Of a stretch of DNA of 64,000 bases, positions 29,573-39,367 are shown piece after piece. The notes beneath the pieces are model-generated. The model did no database searches. It worked only from the letters and a program-made list of their open reading frames with translations, and was not told the DNA's origin. Both the position numbers and the translations under genes were made by a program. This DNA is from an uncultured Caldilineaceae bacterium (GTDB lineage Bacteria; Chloroflexota; Anaerolineae; Caldilineales; Caldilineaceae), in assembly GCA_951812725.1 (NCBI GenBank), contig OX638330.1:992001-1056000 (forward strand). The letters are read 5' to 3'. Position 1 is the stretch's first letter. The number at the start of each line of letters is the position of its first letter.

Positions 29573-30967
29573 ATGCCCACTGTATCGTCAAATGACCCGA
29601 AGCAGACTTCCGCGCGCGCAACAAAACAGGACAAACGCCGCGAGCAAGTCGGCTGGTACTTCTATGACTGGGCAAATTCCGCCTTTTCGGTAACAGTTGG
29701 CTCCGTCTTTCTCGGACCATACGTTTCGAACCTGACAGTACAGGCGGCCGGTCCCGATGGGCTGGCCCGCTTCCTGGGCATCCCCGTCGCCCCGTATTCC
29801 CTGTTCTCCTATTGCATCACGATTTCAGTCGTCCTGCAGGTGCTGTTCCTGCCAATTCTTGGCGCCATCGCCGACTATTCCAACCTGCGCAAGAAGCTGA
29901 TGCAGGTTTTCGCCGTCTCCGGCTCCATCGCCACCATGTTCATGTTCTTCATTACTGCCCCGACCTGGTGGCTGGGCGCGCTGCTATTCATCGTCGCTAA
30001 TTTCTGTTTTGGCGCTGCCGCCGTCTTTTACAATGCCTTTCTACCGGACATAGCCGACCCGGACGAACGCGACCGCGTTTCGTCGGTGGGCTACGCGCTG
30101 GGCTACTTGGGGGGCGGCATTCTGTTGACCCTCAATCTGGCTCTCTATCTGATGCGCGACACAATCGGCATCGACTCCAATCTGGCAGTGCGAATCAATC
30201 TGTTCTCCGGCGGGCTTTGGTGGTTTGGCTGGTCATTCGTCACCTGGAAGCTGTTGCGTTCGCGAACCATCGCCAGCGCGCTTCCTCCCGGGCAGAACTA
30301 TCTGTCGGCCGGCATCAAGCAGCTGATCGAAACGTTCAGCGAAGCCGCGCGCTACCCCCATACCATCCGTTTCCTGATCGCTTACCTGCTCTATAACGAT
30401 GGAATCCAAACAGTTTTCGCCGCCGCGTCTATCTTTGCCACCGCCCCGCTCGTCCGCGGAGGTCTGGAGTTCGAGCAGGGCATGCTCACCCAGGTAATTC
30501 TGATGATTCAGTTCGTTGCCTATGGAGGCGCGCTCCTTTTTGGCAAAATCGCGATGCGCATCGGCGCCAAAAAAGCGATTACCGCCGGCCTGATCGTCTG
30601 GACTCTGGTCGTGATCTACGCTTACCTGGGCCTGAGAGGGGAGAGCCGCTTTCTGGAGTTCTGGATACTGGGAGGATTTATTGCCCTGGTGATGGGTGGC
30701 ACGCAGGCAGTCAGCCGCGGCCTCTTTGCAAACATGATTCCGCCGGGCAAGGAGTCTGAATTCTTCTCCATCTACGAAGTCAGCGAGCGCGGAACCTCCT
30801 GGCTCGGCCCGCTCGCTTTCGGCCTCGTCAACCAGTTCACCGGTAGCCTGCGCCCGGCAATCGTTTCCATCATTCTCTTTTTTGTCGTTGGGATAGTTCT
30901 GCTTCTACGCGTGGACGTGCGTCGCGCTATTGCTGAATCGGGCAACGAGCCCCCTGCCGTCATTTGA
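29573..30967 (+). CDS. UMF1-family MFS transporter, copy 2
   Basis: A 464-residue paralogue of the transporter at 27481, nearly collinear over its whole length (GWYFYDWANSAFSVTVGSVFLGPYV; LGYLGGGILLTLNLALYL; MIPPGKESEFFSIYEVSERGTSW). Differences are scattered conservative substitutions, so both copies look functional. The region before the ATG (GGAGCACCTG) repeats the upstream sequence of copy 1. It converges with the intact pyk, 20 nt away. Confidence 0.87.
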   Translation: MPTVSSNDPKQTSARATKQDKRREQVGWYFYDWANSAFSVTVGSVFLGPYVSNLTVQAAGPDGLARFLGIPVAPYSLFSYCITISVVLQVLFLPILGAIADYSNLRKKLMQVFAVSGSIATMFMFFITAPTWWLGALLFIVANFCFGAAAVFYNAFLPDIADPDERDRVSSVGYALGYLGGGILLTLNLALYLMRDTIGIDSNLAVRINLFSGGLWWFGWSFVTWKLLRSRTIASALPPGQNYLSAGIKQLIETFSEAARYPHTIRFLIAYLLYNDGIQTVFAAASIFATAPLVRGGLEFEQGMLTQVILMIQFVAYGGALLFGKIAMRIGAKKAITAGLIVWTLVVIYAYLGLRGESRFLEFWILGGFIALVMGGTQAVSRGLFANMIPPGKESEFFSIYEVSERGTSWLGPLAFGLVNQFTGSLRPAIVSIILFFVVGIVLLLRVDVRRAIAESGNEPPAVI

Positions 30968-30987
30968 GCTGCTCCAATGTCAATCTC

Positions 30988-32862
30988 TTACAGATCCCAC
31001 TCGTAGACATTGCCGGTTCTGGCATCGATGACAATCGTCTGTCCGTCCTCCAACTCGTCCCAGTCGCCGGTCGCCTGCAGAATCGCGGGAATGCCCAACT
31101 CCACCGCCGCCAGTGCCGCAATACTGTCGGGCGCCGACTCAGCCGTGATCAAACCCCCGGCATGGTAAACCAACTCCGTACTGACCCTGTCCAACTCCTC
31201 AGCAACCAGAATGTCCTGCGTAGTCATCATCCGGTGCTGCAGTTGCTGATCACGGGGATCCTGCCCCGGCTTCAAGCGCACAACGCGGCCGCTCATACGG
31301 CGGTTGCCTACGCCTTGGCCGTTCATCAACACCTTGGCGATACGGCGAACCGTCATCAGATTTGTTGCCCCCGGCACGCCTCCCACCACCCCGCCGGTCA
31401 CGACTGTCACATCGCCCTGCTGGACGAAGCCGGCCCGCAAAGCAATCCGCACCGCATCCTCCAACATTTCGTCAATCGTATTCATGCGCTGGCCCATCAA
31501 GGGATAGACACCCCAGAAAAGGGCTAGCTGTCGATATACAAGGTGGCTGGGCGTGACCGCGATGATTGGGACGGACGGCCGGAAGCGGGCCAGTTTCTTG
31601 GCAGTCGCCCCTCTCGCAGTTGGAGCAATGATGGCCGCGGCTCCTACGTTCTGCGCGGTCTCCACCGTGGCCTGACTGACTGCTTCCGCGACCGTCGGCG
31701 CGTCACCGAAGCCTGGCTCCTGTTCCTGTTCGGAATCGGCCGCCTCAGTGCCGAAAAAGCCATCCACCGCCTGTTGAGAAGGTCGGTAGTGTGGCTGCGT
31801 GACACGGCGCACTCGCTCCGCCTCTTTGGAAATATTCACCATTGTCTGCACCGACTCTACCGGGTACATACCCGCAGCCGTCTCGCCGGAGAGCATGATG
31901 GCGTCGCTGCCATCCAGCACTGCATTGGCAACGTCGCTTGCCTCCGCGCGCGTAGGCCGCGGATTTCGAATCATCGAGTCCAGCATCTGCGTCGCCGTGA
32001 TAACCGGTTTATCGGTGTCAATACAACGGGCGATAATCATCTTCTGGATCATCGGCACCGCTTCCGGACTTGTCTCAATGCCCAGGTCCCCGCGCGCAAC
32101 CATCAGGCCGTCCGATGCCTGGATGATCTCCTCGATGTTATCAACCGCCTCCGGTTTCTCGATTTTGGAAATTATCGGCGTTGCCCTGCCCAGCGGCGAA
32201 CGGCTCTGCACAACCTTTCGCAACGCATGGACATCGTCTGCCGTCCGAACAAAGCTGAGGGCAATCCAGTCGGCCTGATGTTCCAGCGCAAAATCGACAT
32301 CAACGCGATCCTTCTCTGTCATCGAAGGAACGGTCAGCTTTGTCTGCGGAAGGTTCATTCCTTTGCGATCTTCCAGGATGCCGCCGACAACTACCCGCGT
32401 CCGTACGGTCGTCTCGGTCGCATCGAGCACTTCCAATTCCAGCAGCCCGTCATCCAGCAAGATTCGCTCATGTAACTCGCCGGACGCATTCGACTTTGAC
32501 GCCCCCCGGCCGGCCTCGATGCTGGCCGGCACCTCCTTATTCTGGATCGGTACACGTCCCGGCTCGCCGATGATCTCCTCGGTCGTGAGAATCAACTCTT
32601 CGCCCGATACGAGCGGCACGCCCCCCGATTGCATCTGGCCCACCCGCAGTTTCGGTCCTTGCAAATCAACCAGAATAGCTACCGGTCGGTTGCGCTCCTG
32701 AGCAATCTCACGAATCGTGTGAATGTTGCGGGCGTGAAAATCATGATCGCCATGGCTCATATTGATGCGTGCAACATTCATGCCCGCGTCAATCATCTGG
32801 GCGAGGATATCGGGATCGGTACTGGTCGGCCCAATTGTACAGACAACTTTAACCCGCAACAT
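30988..32862 (-). CDS. pyk: Pyruvate kinase with C-terminal swivelling-domain relic
   Basis: Makes pyruvate and ATP from phosphoenolpyruvate. It begins with the normal KVVCTIGPTSTDPDILAQMI and has NMSHGDH, VDLQGPKLR, KIEKPEAVDN, ARGDLGIE and TATQMLDSM of the active-site barrel. The allosteric domain includes TARGATAKK. At 624 residues it has an extra C-terminal domain like the PEP-utiliser mobile domain (ELGIPAILQATGDWDELEDGQTIVID). The usual catalytic TSH is replaced by a sequence without His at that place (GGLITAESAPDS), so phosphotransfer by this domain is unlikely. Ribosome site TGGAG precedes the ATG. Confidence 0.95.
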   Translation of the reverse strand: MLRVKVVCTIGPTSTDPDILAQMIDAGMNVARINMSHGDHDFHARNIHTIREIAQERNRPVAILVDLQGPKLRVGQMQSGGVPLVSGEELILTTEEIIGEPGRVPIQNKEVPASIEAGRGASKSNASGELHERILLDDGLLELEVLDATETTVRTRVVVGGILEDRKGMNLPQTKLTVPSMTEKDRVDVDFALEHQADWIALSFVRTADDVHALRKVVQSRSPLGRATPIISKIEKPEAVDNIEEIIQASDGLMVARGDLGIETSPEAVPMIQKMIIARCIDTDKPVITATQMLDSMIRNPRPTRAEASDVANAVLDGSDAIMLSGETAAGMYPVESVQTMVNISKEAERVRRVTQPHYRPSQQAVDGFFGTEAADSEQEQEPGFGDAPTVAEAVSQATVETAQNVGAAAIIAPTARGATAKKLARFRPSVPIIAVTPSHLVYRQLALFWGVYPLMGQRMNTIDEMLEDAVRIALRAGFVQQGDVTVVTGGVVGGVPGATNLMTVRRIAKVLMNGQGVGNRRMSGRVVRLKPGQDPRDQQLQHRMMTTQDILVAEELDRVSTELVYHAGGLITAESAPDSIAALAAVELGIPAILQATGDWDELEDGQTIVIDARTGNVYEWDL

Positions 32863-33011
32863 TCGCGAACTCCAGTGGCTCTTGGTCAGTTACAGATGGC
32901 CAGGTTTCCCAAGAGAGCCTTCCCTGAGCACATTCCGTCCAAGCGAAGCGGGCTGCAACTTGCGCCCGCCGTCATCTGCAAACTAAGAACTGACTACTGA
33001 AAACTGCTGTT

Positions 33012-33215
33012 ATGGGCGGTCGGGCCTTCGGCCCTCCCTTGTGCAGGGGCTGCGCCCCCGCAACGCCCCCCTACAAAACCATCCCTCACCGACAGTGTGC
33101 ATTCTTCGCAACCTGTCGGCTGGCGAGCACGGCGGCGGCTCTACACCAGTTGTGCGTCACCAAGAGCCTGAAATGGTTCCAAGGATAACTGGCTGGTCAA
33201 GCACAGTGGCTTAGT
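33012..33215. repeat. Two-hairpin repeat, copy C
   Basis: The core at 33014-33085 is identical over most of its length to the copies at 2714 and 58563. Weaker similarity continues to about 33215 (CTGGTCAAGCAC, then GTGGCTTAG, as in copy A). The remaining gene-free sequence (32863-33525) is rich in short GC palindromes, for example TCCGCGTCCTCCGCGGA near 33360, and shows no gene. Confidence 0.75.
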
Positions 33216-33486
33216 GCTTACTGTGAATCAAAAATCACCATACTTCACTAGGGCTCGTTGACGTTTGTCTGAACAACGACTTCAGGGTGCAAATTACGCC
33301 GGCTTGTCGAAGGACGGCGCGGCTGCGCAAAGAAAGTCCGATACGCCTTTGGTGTTCTCCGCGTCCTCCGCGGACAAAAAGGTGTTCTTCGCGACCCTTC
33401 GCGTGACTTCGCGGATCAATTGATTTTGTTCACTTCAACAGTCAAGCGAGAAACATCCCTAACAGGCCTGCAGGCTTTCCGTTCTT

Positions 33487-33520
33487 GTTGACATCTGAAC
33501 AGCCTTCCCAAAATGTCAAC
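33487..33520 (-). terminator. Hairpin after the DUF3048 gene
   Basis: GTTGACAT / ATGTCAAC, a perfect 8-bp inverted repeat with an 18-nt loop, begins 5 nt past the stop of the minus-strand gene. No T-run follows, so it may be a transcript-end stabiliser rather than a strong terminator. Confidence 0.4.
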
Positions 33521-33525
33521 GGAAC

Positions 33526-34866
33526 CTAATAATTTATTCTGTCGTTAGTGCGCACGACCTGAATCCAGGTACGGCCCGGTTTCAACGTTATCGGCTGCTC
33601 GCCAGGACCAAACCAGCGCGGCGGGCTCTGGTCGTTGGCGCGCCAGGTACCTTCATATACCTTTCCATCGCGGAAAACGCGCAGATCACCAAATCCATAC
33701 AAATGGATCTTCACGCTCAGAGTTCCCAAGCTGTCTTCCACAATATTCGTCAGTTCATGTTCAGCAAAGACTACAATCACATTGTCGCTGCTTATCTGCC
33801 GGCCCGTAGCCTGGTCCATGTGCGCCGCGCCGCTCTGGAATCGTACATACTGGCCGCTGGCCGGATCGTATCGCCATTCGACACCGTTATTTTCCGGGTA
33901 AGGAACACGGATGGTCGTCGCCTCCCCGGCCCAGAACTCCTTCGGCGCGTCACTGAAACTAAAGCTCGCCCGCTCATACGGCCGTGGACTATTCTTCTGC
34001 CCTTCCAACCAGGGAGTGAATATCTCCAGGCAATAGGGTAGCAGCGGCGAAACCTCGCAGGTCTTCGCCATGTCGATCATCCACCGGCGCACCCTGTCGA
34101 CGCTCGTCCGCAAGCGCGTGCGATAGTTGTCGCCAACACTGTAAAAATAGGTAACGCTCTCCGGGTCTTCCGTATCAGCGTCCAGATACGGGAAACCCAC
34201 CTCGTTCTTCAAGAGATAGCGGATGCCGTCACTCCCGCCGGAGCAGACCAGCAGCCCATCGAACATATATGTTGTATGAATATTGGGCCAGCGCGCGCTG
34301 CGTACCGGACCGATTTCTTTGGCCGGGATGCTCTGGAACATGCTCGTGATGCGGGTGAGGTGGTAACCGTCCACGATATACTCGTAGGTCACGTCCGCCT
34401 CATTAAGGCCGTAGTGGGCCGAACGGCTTACAATATCATTATTGAGGCACACAAAGATCGGCGTCTCTTGCAGCAATGTGGGATCTACCAGCGGCAGCCC
34501 GGTATAGTGCGCGACGCTGCCCGGCGCAGGCGTTGCTGTTGCTACACTTTCCGTAGCCGTGCTGGAGTCTGCGGCGGTATTGGCAGGGGGCGGCGTCGCC
34601 GTATCGGCCGCCGGCTCAACTGCTGCTGCTTCCTGGGTCTTGGTCGGTGTCGGCGTTTCCGGCCCGTCTGCCCCTGCGCAGCCCGATAACACCAACAGTA
34701 TCAAGAGAGCTAAGCCGCTAACGCGAAGCCGAGCGCCCGCCTCCGAAAAGCGCAAAAAGCCCAACCGGCCCTGCCTCCCACCTGCCGCGCTCGCTCCCGG
34801 ACGGGCGTCGCGCCGAGTCGTCAGATTGAGAAATGACCTGAGTTCCAAGGGATTCCTTCTGTTCAA
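33526..34866 (-). CDS. DUF3048 (YerB-like) lipoprotein
   Basis: A secreted lipoprotein of up to 446 residues. A hydrophobic signal (LRVSGLALLILLVLSGC) ends in a lipobox cysteine, followed by a Thr/Pro/Ala-rich linker (about 64-115). The DUF3048 core has TGLPLVDP, the family hallmark GPVRSARW, and a second domain around ISSDNVIVVF. Function is unknown; B. subtilis YerB is the named relative. The start is uncertain. A TTG at 34866 opens the frame, but AGAAGGAA lies just before another TTG at 34848, which would shorten the unusual basic segment before the signal peptide. A minus-strand TATACT at 34930-34925 is a possible -10. Confidence 0.8.
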   Translation of the reverse strand: MNRRNPLELRSFLNLTTRRDARPGASAAGGRQGRLGFLRFSEAGARLRVSGLALLILLVLSGCAGADGPETPTPTKTQEAAAVEPAADTATPPPANTAADSSTATESVATATPAPGSVAHYTGLPLVDPTLLQETPIFVCLNNDIVSRSAHYGLNEADVTYEYIVDGYHLTRITSMFQSIPAKEIGPVRSARWPNIHTTYMFDGLLVCSGGSDGIRYLLKNEVGFPYLDADTEDPESVTYFYSVGDNYRTRLRTSVDRVRRWMIDMAKTCEVSPLLPYCLEIFTPWLEGQKNSPRPYERASFSFSDAPKEFWAGEATTIRVPYPENNGVEWRYDPASGQYVRFQSGAAHMDQATGRQISSDNVIVVFAEHELTNIVEDSLGTLSVKIHLYGFGDLRVFRDGKVYEGTWRANDQSPPRWFGPGEQPITLKPGRTWIQVVRTNDRINY

Positions 34867-35129
34867 GATGCTGGTGTTGGGATTGTAAAAGGAATTCTGA
34901 AAGGTTTATGCGCAAACTGCGGTTAGTATACTACACGCACGCCAATCCACTATGATCCAACCGCACTGGTCCAATCACTCCTGTCAATTGGGGAACCGCC
35001 GGCCTGATTGGCGATGTGGGTCGAGAGGAGGAAAAGCAGAGTCAGCACCCCTGGCTCGAGGATTCTGATGGCCTGCCGCCATTTGCCCAGCCCAAAACGT
35101 CGGCTACTTAACAGTCTCAATTCCTTCAT

Positions 35130-38111
35130 TCATAACAAAGAAGCGAGCAGAGATAAAGGTGAATGGGACTCTACGCCGCTAAAATGCTTGACCTGCTGGC
35201 GGCAAGAAAAGCCAGGACTAACCAATGTTTCGTTCTCCTCCAAGGCGCGCGCTGCCGGCAACAAACGGCGTTCGCCGATCAGGCGCGAGACATCATAGTG
35301 CTCATATCCGAACATCCCCGCCAGCCCGCAGCAGCCGCTGTCCAGCACGGTCACTTCGCAATCAGGTATGGCGGAAAGAAGCTGCTGCAAAGCCTGCATT
35401 CCCACCAGCGCCTTCTGGTGGCAGTGTCCATGAACTAGCACTCTGGCGGGACCTGGCTTCGTCGGCGCCATGCGAGGACCGGCCCACTCTTCGACCAGCT
35501 GGCAGGCCGCAGCCACCTTGCGTGCCTCCGCTTGCGCTTCCCCTCGCAGCAGCCGCGGGTGATCGTCCTGCACAGCCGAGTAGCAGCTCGGTTCGCAGAA
35601 CAGAATCGGCACTCCTGCCTCGGCCAGAGGAAGCAGCGCGGCCGTCGTCGCGCTTGCCTGACGCGCGGCGGCATCCAAAAAGCCCTTCGAAATCAGCGGC
35701 CGCCCACAGCAGACCTGCGGTGCAACCGTCACCTCCGCGCCGCAGGATTCCAACACAGTAACCGCGTCGGCAAGTTGCGCCGGCTCATAATAGTTGTTGA
35801 ACGTGTCAGAGAACAGCGCCACGCGCATCTTCTCAGAATCGCCGGAATGCCTGGCAGTGCGCCGACTCCGCGTAAACGGTCGCGCGCTGAATGCCGGCAA
35901 AGGACGCCGCCGGTCCAGACCGAATAACCTCTCGTTCAGCCGTCGAACCGGGCCGGCCGCGGCCAGCCAGTTCGAGAGCGGCGCCAGGCGGCTACCCCAC
36001 CGCGCAATCCGATCCGCCTGCGACAGCACGCGGTCCTTGAACGGCGCCCGGTGTCGCACATGATACTGGTGCAGAAACTCGCTCTTGAGACGGGCCATAT
36101 CCACCCCGGTCGGGCACTCCCGTTTGCAGGCCTTGCATTCCAAACACAGATCGAGGACCGGCAGCAGCTCCTCGTCGCCAAAGCCGGTCGCCTCCAGACC
36201 GCCCGATAGTGCCACCCGCAGTGCGTTGGCGCGCCCGCGCGTACTGTCGATTTCATTGCGCGTAGCCATATACGACGGGCACATCGTGCCTGTGAGCGTC
36301 TTGCGGCACGCCCCCACGCCGCTGCACTGCTCGGTTGCCCGCAGCAACCCGCCAAAATCGGAAAAATCGAATCCGGTGGCGTGTTCCGGTTCCTCATTGT
36401 CAGTTTCCGACCCTGCAACGTCTCCTGCCGGACGTCCCCCATTAACAGGAACCGTGGCCAGTTCCCCTGCCGCCTCAAGGGGTTGCCTCTCCTTTAAAGT
36501 CGTCTGCTTATCGGTCTGTTCGTAGCGAAGATTGGAGGTCAAGGCTGGCGCGTGCACAATCTTGCCGGGATTGAGCATGTTGGTCGGATCGAAGGCGGCT
36601 TTCACCGCACAAAACGCATTGTACAGTGCCGTTCCGAAAATCTTTTCCTGAAAGGGCGCCCGCACCAACCCGTCGCCGTGTTCCCCCGAAAGCGCGCCCC
36701 CGTATTCCAGTACCAGGTCCGCCACCTCCGTCGCGATCGCCTCGAAACGCTGAACACCCTGCACACTCTTCAGATTGACTACCGGGCGAATGTGCAGCAG
36801 CCCGACAGACGCGTGCGCGTAAAAGCCGGCCTGCGTGTCATATTTCGCCAGAATCTCTTGGAAGTTTTCAATGTAATCCCGCAGGCGCTCCGGCGGCACC
36901 GCCGTATCTTCGACAAACGAAATCGCCTTTGCGTCGCCGGTCGCCGCCATCGTCAACCCCAGCGCGGCGCGGCGCAACTCCCAGATCCGGCCTTGCTCCT
37001 CCGCCTCTAGCGCACGGTATAGATAGTTGCCCAACCCCTGCGCCTCCAGGTTCTGCTCCAGGCGCTCGATCTTGCCGCTCAGTTCCTCGTCCGTCTCACC
37101 AAAAAACTCCACCAACAGCACCGCGCCCGGATCACCGTGAATAAAGCCGCGCAGCGGTGCATATTCGATTCGGCCGCGCGTCTTGTCCAGCATGAAACGG
37201 TCAATCAACTCTACCGCCGACGGTCCGTGCTCCAGGATCACCGGCGTCGCGCGCATCGCCTCCAGCAGGTCGCCGAACTGCACGCTGCACAGGATCCTGC
37301 GGGGCGGTAAGGGCACCAGCCGCATCGTCGCCGCCACCGTCAGTCCGAGCGTACCTTCGGAGCCGACCAGAATGCGCGCCAGGTTGAACGGTCTCGAAGA
37401 GCGGGTGTCGTCGTCCTCTGGCAGGAACTCGTCCAGGTTGTAGCCTCCTACCCGACGCATAATCCGCGGGTATCGCTGACGAATTTCGGCTTCCAGCTCG
37501 CTCCCGAGCCCTATCACTGTGCGATAGGCCGCGCCCTCCAGGTCCTGTTGACCCAACTTGGCCCGGAGCGATGCCGGCGAAAGCGCGCCTACCCGCGCGC
37601 CGCTGCCGTCAGCTAAGACAACCTCCAGCGACTCTACATAATCAATTGTCTTGCCGTAGATGATCGAGCGTGTGCCCGCGGAGTTGTTGGCAATCATCCC
37701 GCCAACTGTGGCCCGGTTGGAAGTGGAGAGGTCCAGCGGCAGCTGCAGGCCATGGGGCTTCAGCAGTTCATTCAACTCGTCGAGAACGATTCCCGGTTCG
37801 ACCGTGACAGTCGCGGCCTCAATGTCCAGGTCCAGCACCCGGTTCATATACCGGGAGAAATCCAGCGAGATGCCGGCGCCAATCGCCTGCCCGGCCTGAG
37901 ACGTCCCTCCCCCGCGTGCAGTAATCGAAACACCGTGTTGCCGGCAAATCCGCACAACCTCTACAATATCCTCCCGGCTGCGCGGTGTCACCACGCCCAC
38001 AGGTATAATCTGGTAGACACTTGCATCGGTCGCGTGCATCGCCCGGCTGGCGCTGTCAAAATGGACCTCGCCGGCGAGCGCAGCCCGCAGTTCACCTGCA
38101 AGCCTCTGCAC
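35130..38111 (-). CDS. FAD-linked oxidase fused to Fe-S/CCG reductase module (YdiJ/D-2-hydroxyacid dehydrogenase type)
   Basis: A 993-residue fusion. Residues about 1-250 form the FAD-binding PCMH domain (ITARGGGTSQAGQAIG), and 250-550 the vanillyl-alcohol-oxidase-type C-terminal domain (GEHGDGL). About 590-680 is a two-cluster ferredoxin-like region (CLECKACKRECPTGVD at about 654). About 770-960 has two cysteine-rich CCG domains (VCCGRPLISKG; SGCCGLAGMFGYE). This architecture oxidises D-2-hydroxy acids such as D-lactate or D-2-hydroxyglutarate. The start used is a GTG. An AGGAG lies about 25 nt upstream of it. It is the last gene of the minus-strand catabolic operon, 57 nt after the aminotransferase. 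Confidence 0.88.
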   Translation of the reverse strand: MQRLAGELRAALAGEVHFDSASRAMHATDASVYQIIPVGVVTPRSREDIVEVVRICRQHGVSITARGGGTSQAGQAIGAGISLDFSRYMNRVLDLDIEAATVTVEPGIVLDELNELLKPHGLQLPLDLSTSNRATVGGMIANNSAGTRSIIYGKTIDYVESLEVVLADGSGARVGALSPASLRAKLGQQDLEGAAYRTVIGLGSELEAEIRQRYPRIMRRVGGYNLDEFLPEDDDTRSSRPFNLARILVGSEGTLGLTVAATMRLVPLPPRRILCSVQFGDLLEAMRATPVILEHGPSAVELIDRFMLDKTRGRIEYAPLRGFIHGDPGAVLLVEFFGETDEELSGKIERLEQNLEAQGLGNYLYRALEAEEQGRIWELRRAALGLTMAATGDAKAISFVEDTAVPPERLRDYIENFQEILAKYDTQAGFYAHASVGLLHIRPVVNLKSVQGVQRFEAIATEVADLVLEYGGALSGEHGDGLVRAPFQEKIFGTALYNAFCAVKAAFDPTNMLNPGKIVHAPALTSNLRYEQTDKQTTLKERQPLEAAGELATVPVNGGRPAGDVAGSETDNEEPEHATGFDFSDFGGLLRATEQCSGVGACRKTLTGTMCPSYMATRNEIDSTRGRANALRVALSGGLEATGFGDEELLPVLDLCLECKACKRECPTGVDMARLKSEFLHQYHVRHRAPFKDRVLSQADRIARWGSRLAPLSNWLAAAGPVRRLNERLFGLDRRRPLPAFSARPFTRSRRTARHSGDSEKMRVALFSDTFNNYYEPAQLADAVTVLESCGAEVTVAPQVCCGRPLISKGFLDAAARQASATTAALLPLAEAGVPILFCEPSCYSAVQDDHPRLLRGEAQAEARKVAAACQLVEEWAGPRMAPTKPGPARVLVHGHCHQKALVGMQALQQLLSAIPDCEVTVLDSGCCGLAGMFGYEHYDVSRLIGERRLLPAARALEENETLVSPGFSCRQQVKHFSGVESHSPLSLLASLL

Positions 38112-38168
38112 ATCTACCTGGCTTTCGATGGTTTTCTCCTGACGGGGAATGGTCCTACCGAAGCTGCG

Positions 38169-39341
38169 TCATTGGCCCTTCGCCAGGAACGCCAACGTCT
38201 GGCTGACCCCTTCTCTTACGTGGGGAACGCCGCAAACAGCCAAACCCATCTCGACGCCGCAGAGCGTGCCGGCCAACGTCAGTTCATTGAGATCGCCGAG
38301 ATGGCCAATGCGAAAAACCTTGCCCTTCACCTGCCCCAATCCTGTACCCAACGACATATCGAACCGCTCGAGGATGACCTGGCGCAGGTCGTCGGCATCG
38401 TAGCCCTCAGGCATTACCACCGCCGTCAGCGCAGAGGAATAAGCATGCGGGTCCCGGCATAAAACCTCCAGCCCCCAGCCGCGCACAGCCCGCCGCGTCG
38501 CCTCCGCCAGACGGTTGTGGCGTGCGAAGACCTGCGGCAGCCCTTCCTCCAGCAGCATCGACAGCGCCTCATCCAGGCCGAAAAGCAGATTCGTCGACGG
38601 AGTATAGGGATAGAATCCCCGCGCATTGAACTCCAGGATCGGCCCCCAATTCCAATAGGCACGCGGCAGCCGCGCCGTCTCCGCCGCCGCCAGCGCCTTG
38701 GAACTGACCGCGTTGAATCCCAGTCCGGGTGGTATCATCAGCCCCTTCTGCGACCCGGCAACGGTTACATCCACGCCCCAATCGTCATGCCGATAATCCA
38801 TCGCGCCTATTGAGGAGACGACATCCACCATCAACAACGCGTCGTGACCGGTGCGGTCCAGCGCCGCCCGCGCGCCCGCCACGTCGTTGACAACCCCTGT
38901 AGATGTCTCATTATGCACCATCGCCAGCGCGCGAATCTCGCGCCCGCCATCCGCCGCCAGACGCTCTTCAAGCGCCGCCGGATCAACGGGACAGCGCCAG
39001 TCCCCCTGCAACTCCTCTACCTTCAGACCCAGTCCATTAGCCACCTTCGTCCAGCCGGCCGCAAACTGGCCGTTGGCGCAGAATAGCACCCGATCTCCCG
39101 GCGAAAGCGTATTCACCAACGCCGCCTCCCAACCCCCGTTGCCCGACGAAGGATAGATAATCACGGGCCCGCTTGTCTGGAAGACCTGTTGCAACCGTTC
39201 CAGAATGCTGAAAGTTAGGCTTGCGCATTCCGGTCCCCGGTGGTCAATCGTCGGGCGGGAGAGCGCGCGCGCCACGCGCCCGGGCAGGTTGGTGGGGCCG
39301 GGAATCTGCAGAAAATGGCGGCCGGGTCGGGATCTTGTCAT
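38169..39341 (-). CDS. Class V aminotransferase, serine/alanine-glyoxylate type
   Basis: A PLP-dependent fold-type I enzyme of 390 residues. It starts with the family signature FLQIPGPTNLPGRV. The PLP lysine lies in VAGSQKGLM, and the Asp contacting the pyridine nitrogen in MVDVVSSIG. The serine-glyoxylate/alanine-glyoxylate aminotransferase group is the closest recognisable family. Glyoxylate as amino acceptor is inferred. It sits between the SelA-like gene (26 nt) and the FAD/Fe-S oxidase (57 nt). Confidence 0.85.
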   Translation of the reverse strand: MTRSRPGRHFLQIPGPTNLPGRVARALSRPTIDHRGPECASLTFSILERLQQVFQTSGPVIIYPSSGNGGWEAALVNTLSPGDRVLFCANGQFAAGWTKVANGLGLKVEELQGDWRCPVDPAALEERLAADGGREIRALAMVHNETSTGVVNDVAGARAALDRTGHDALLMVDVVSSIGAMDYRHDDWGVDVTVAGSQKGLMIPPGLGFNAVSSKALAAAETARLPRAYWNWGPILEFNARGFYPYTPSTNLLFGLDEALSMLLEEGLPQVFARHNRLAEATRRAVRGWGLEVLCRDPHAYSSALTAVVMPEGYDADDLRQVILERFDMSLGTGLGQVKGKVFRIGHLGDLNELTLAGTLCGVEMGLAVCGVPHVREGVSQTLAFLAKGQ

Positions 39342-39367
39342 GTCAAATGTCCTGGTAAACGCTAAAG

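Noticed and set aside
31543..32475. 310-codon plus-strand frame
   Set aside because: Shadow of pyruvate kinase.
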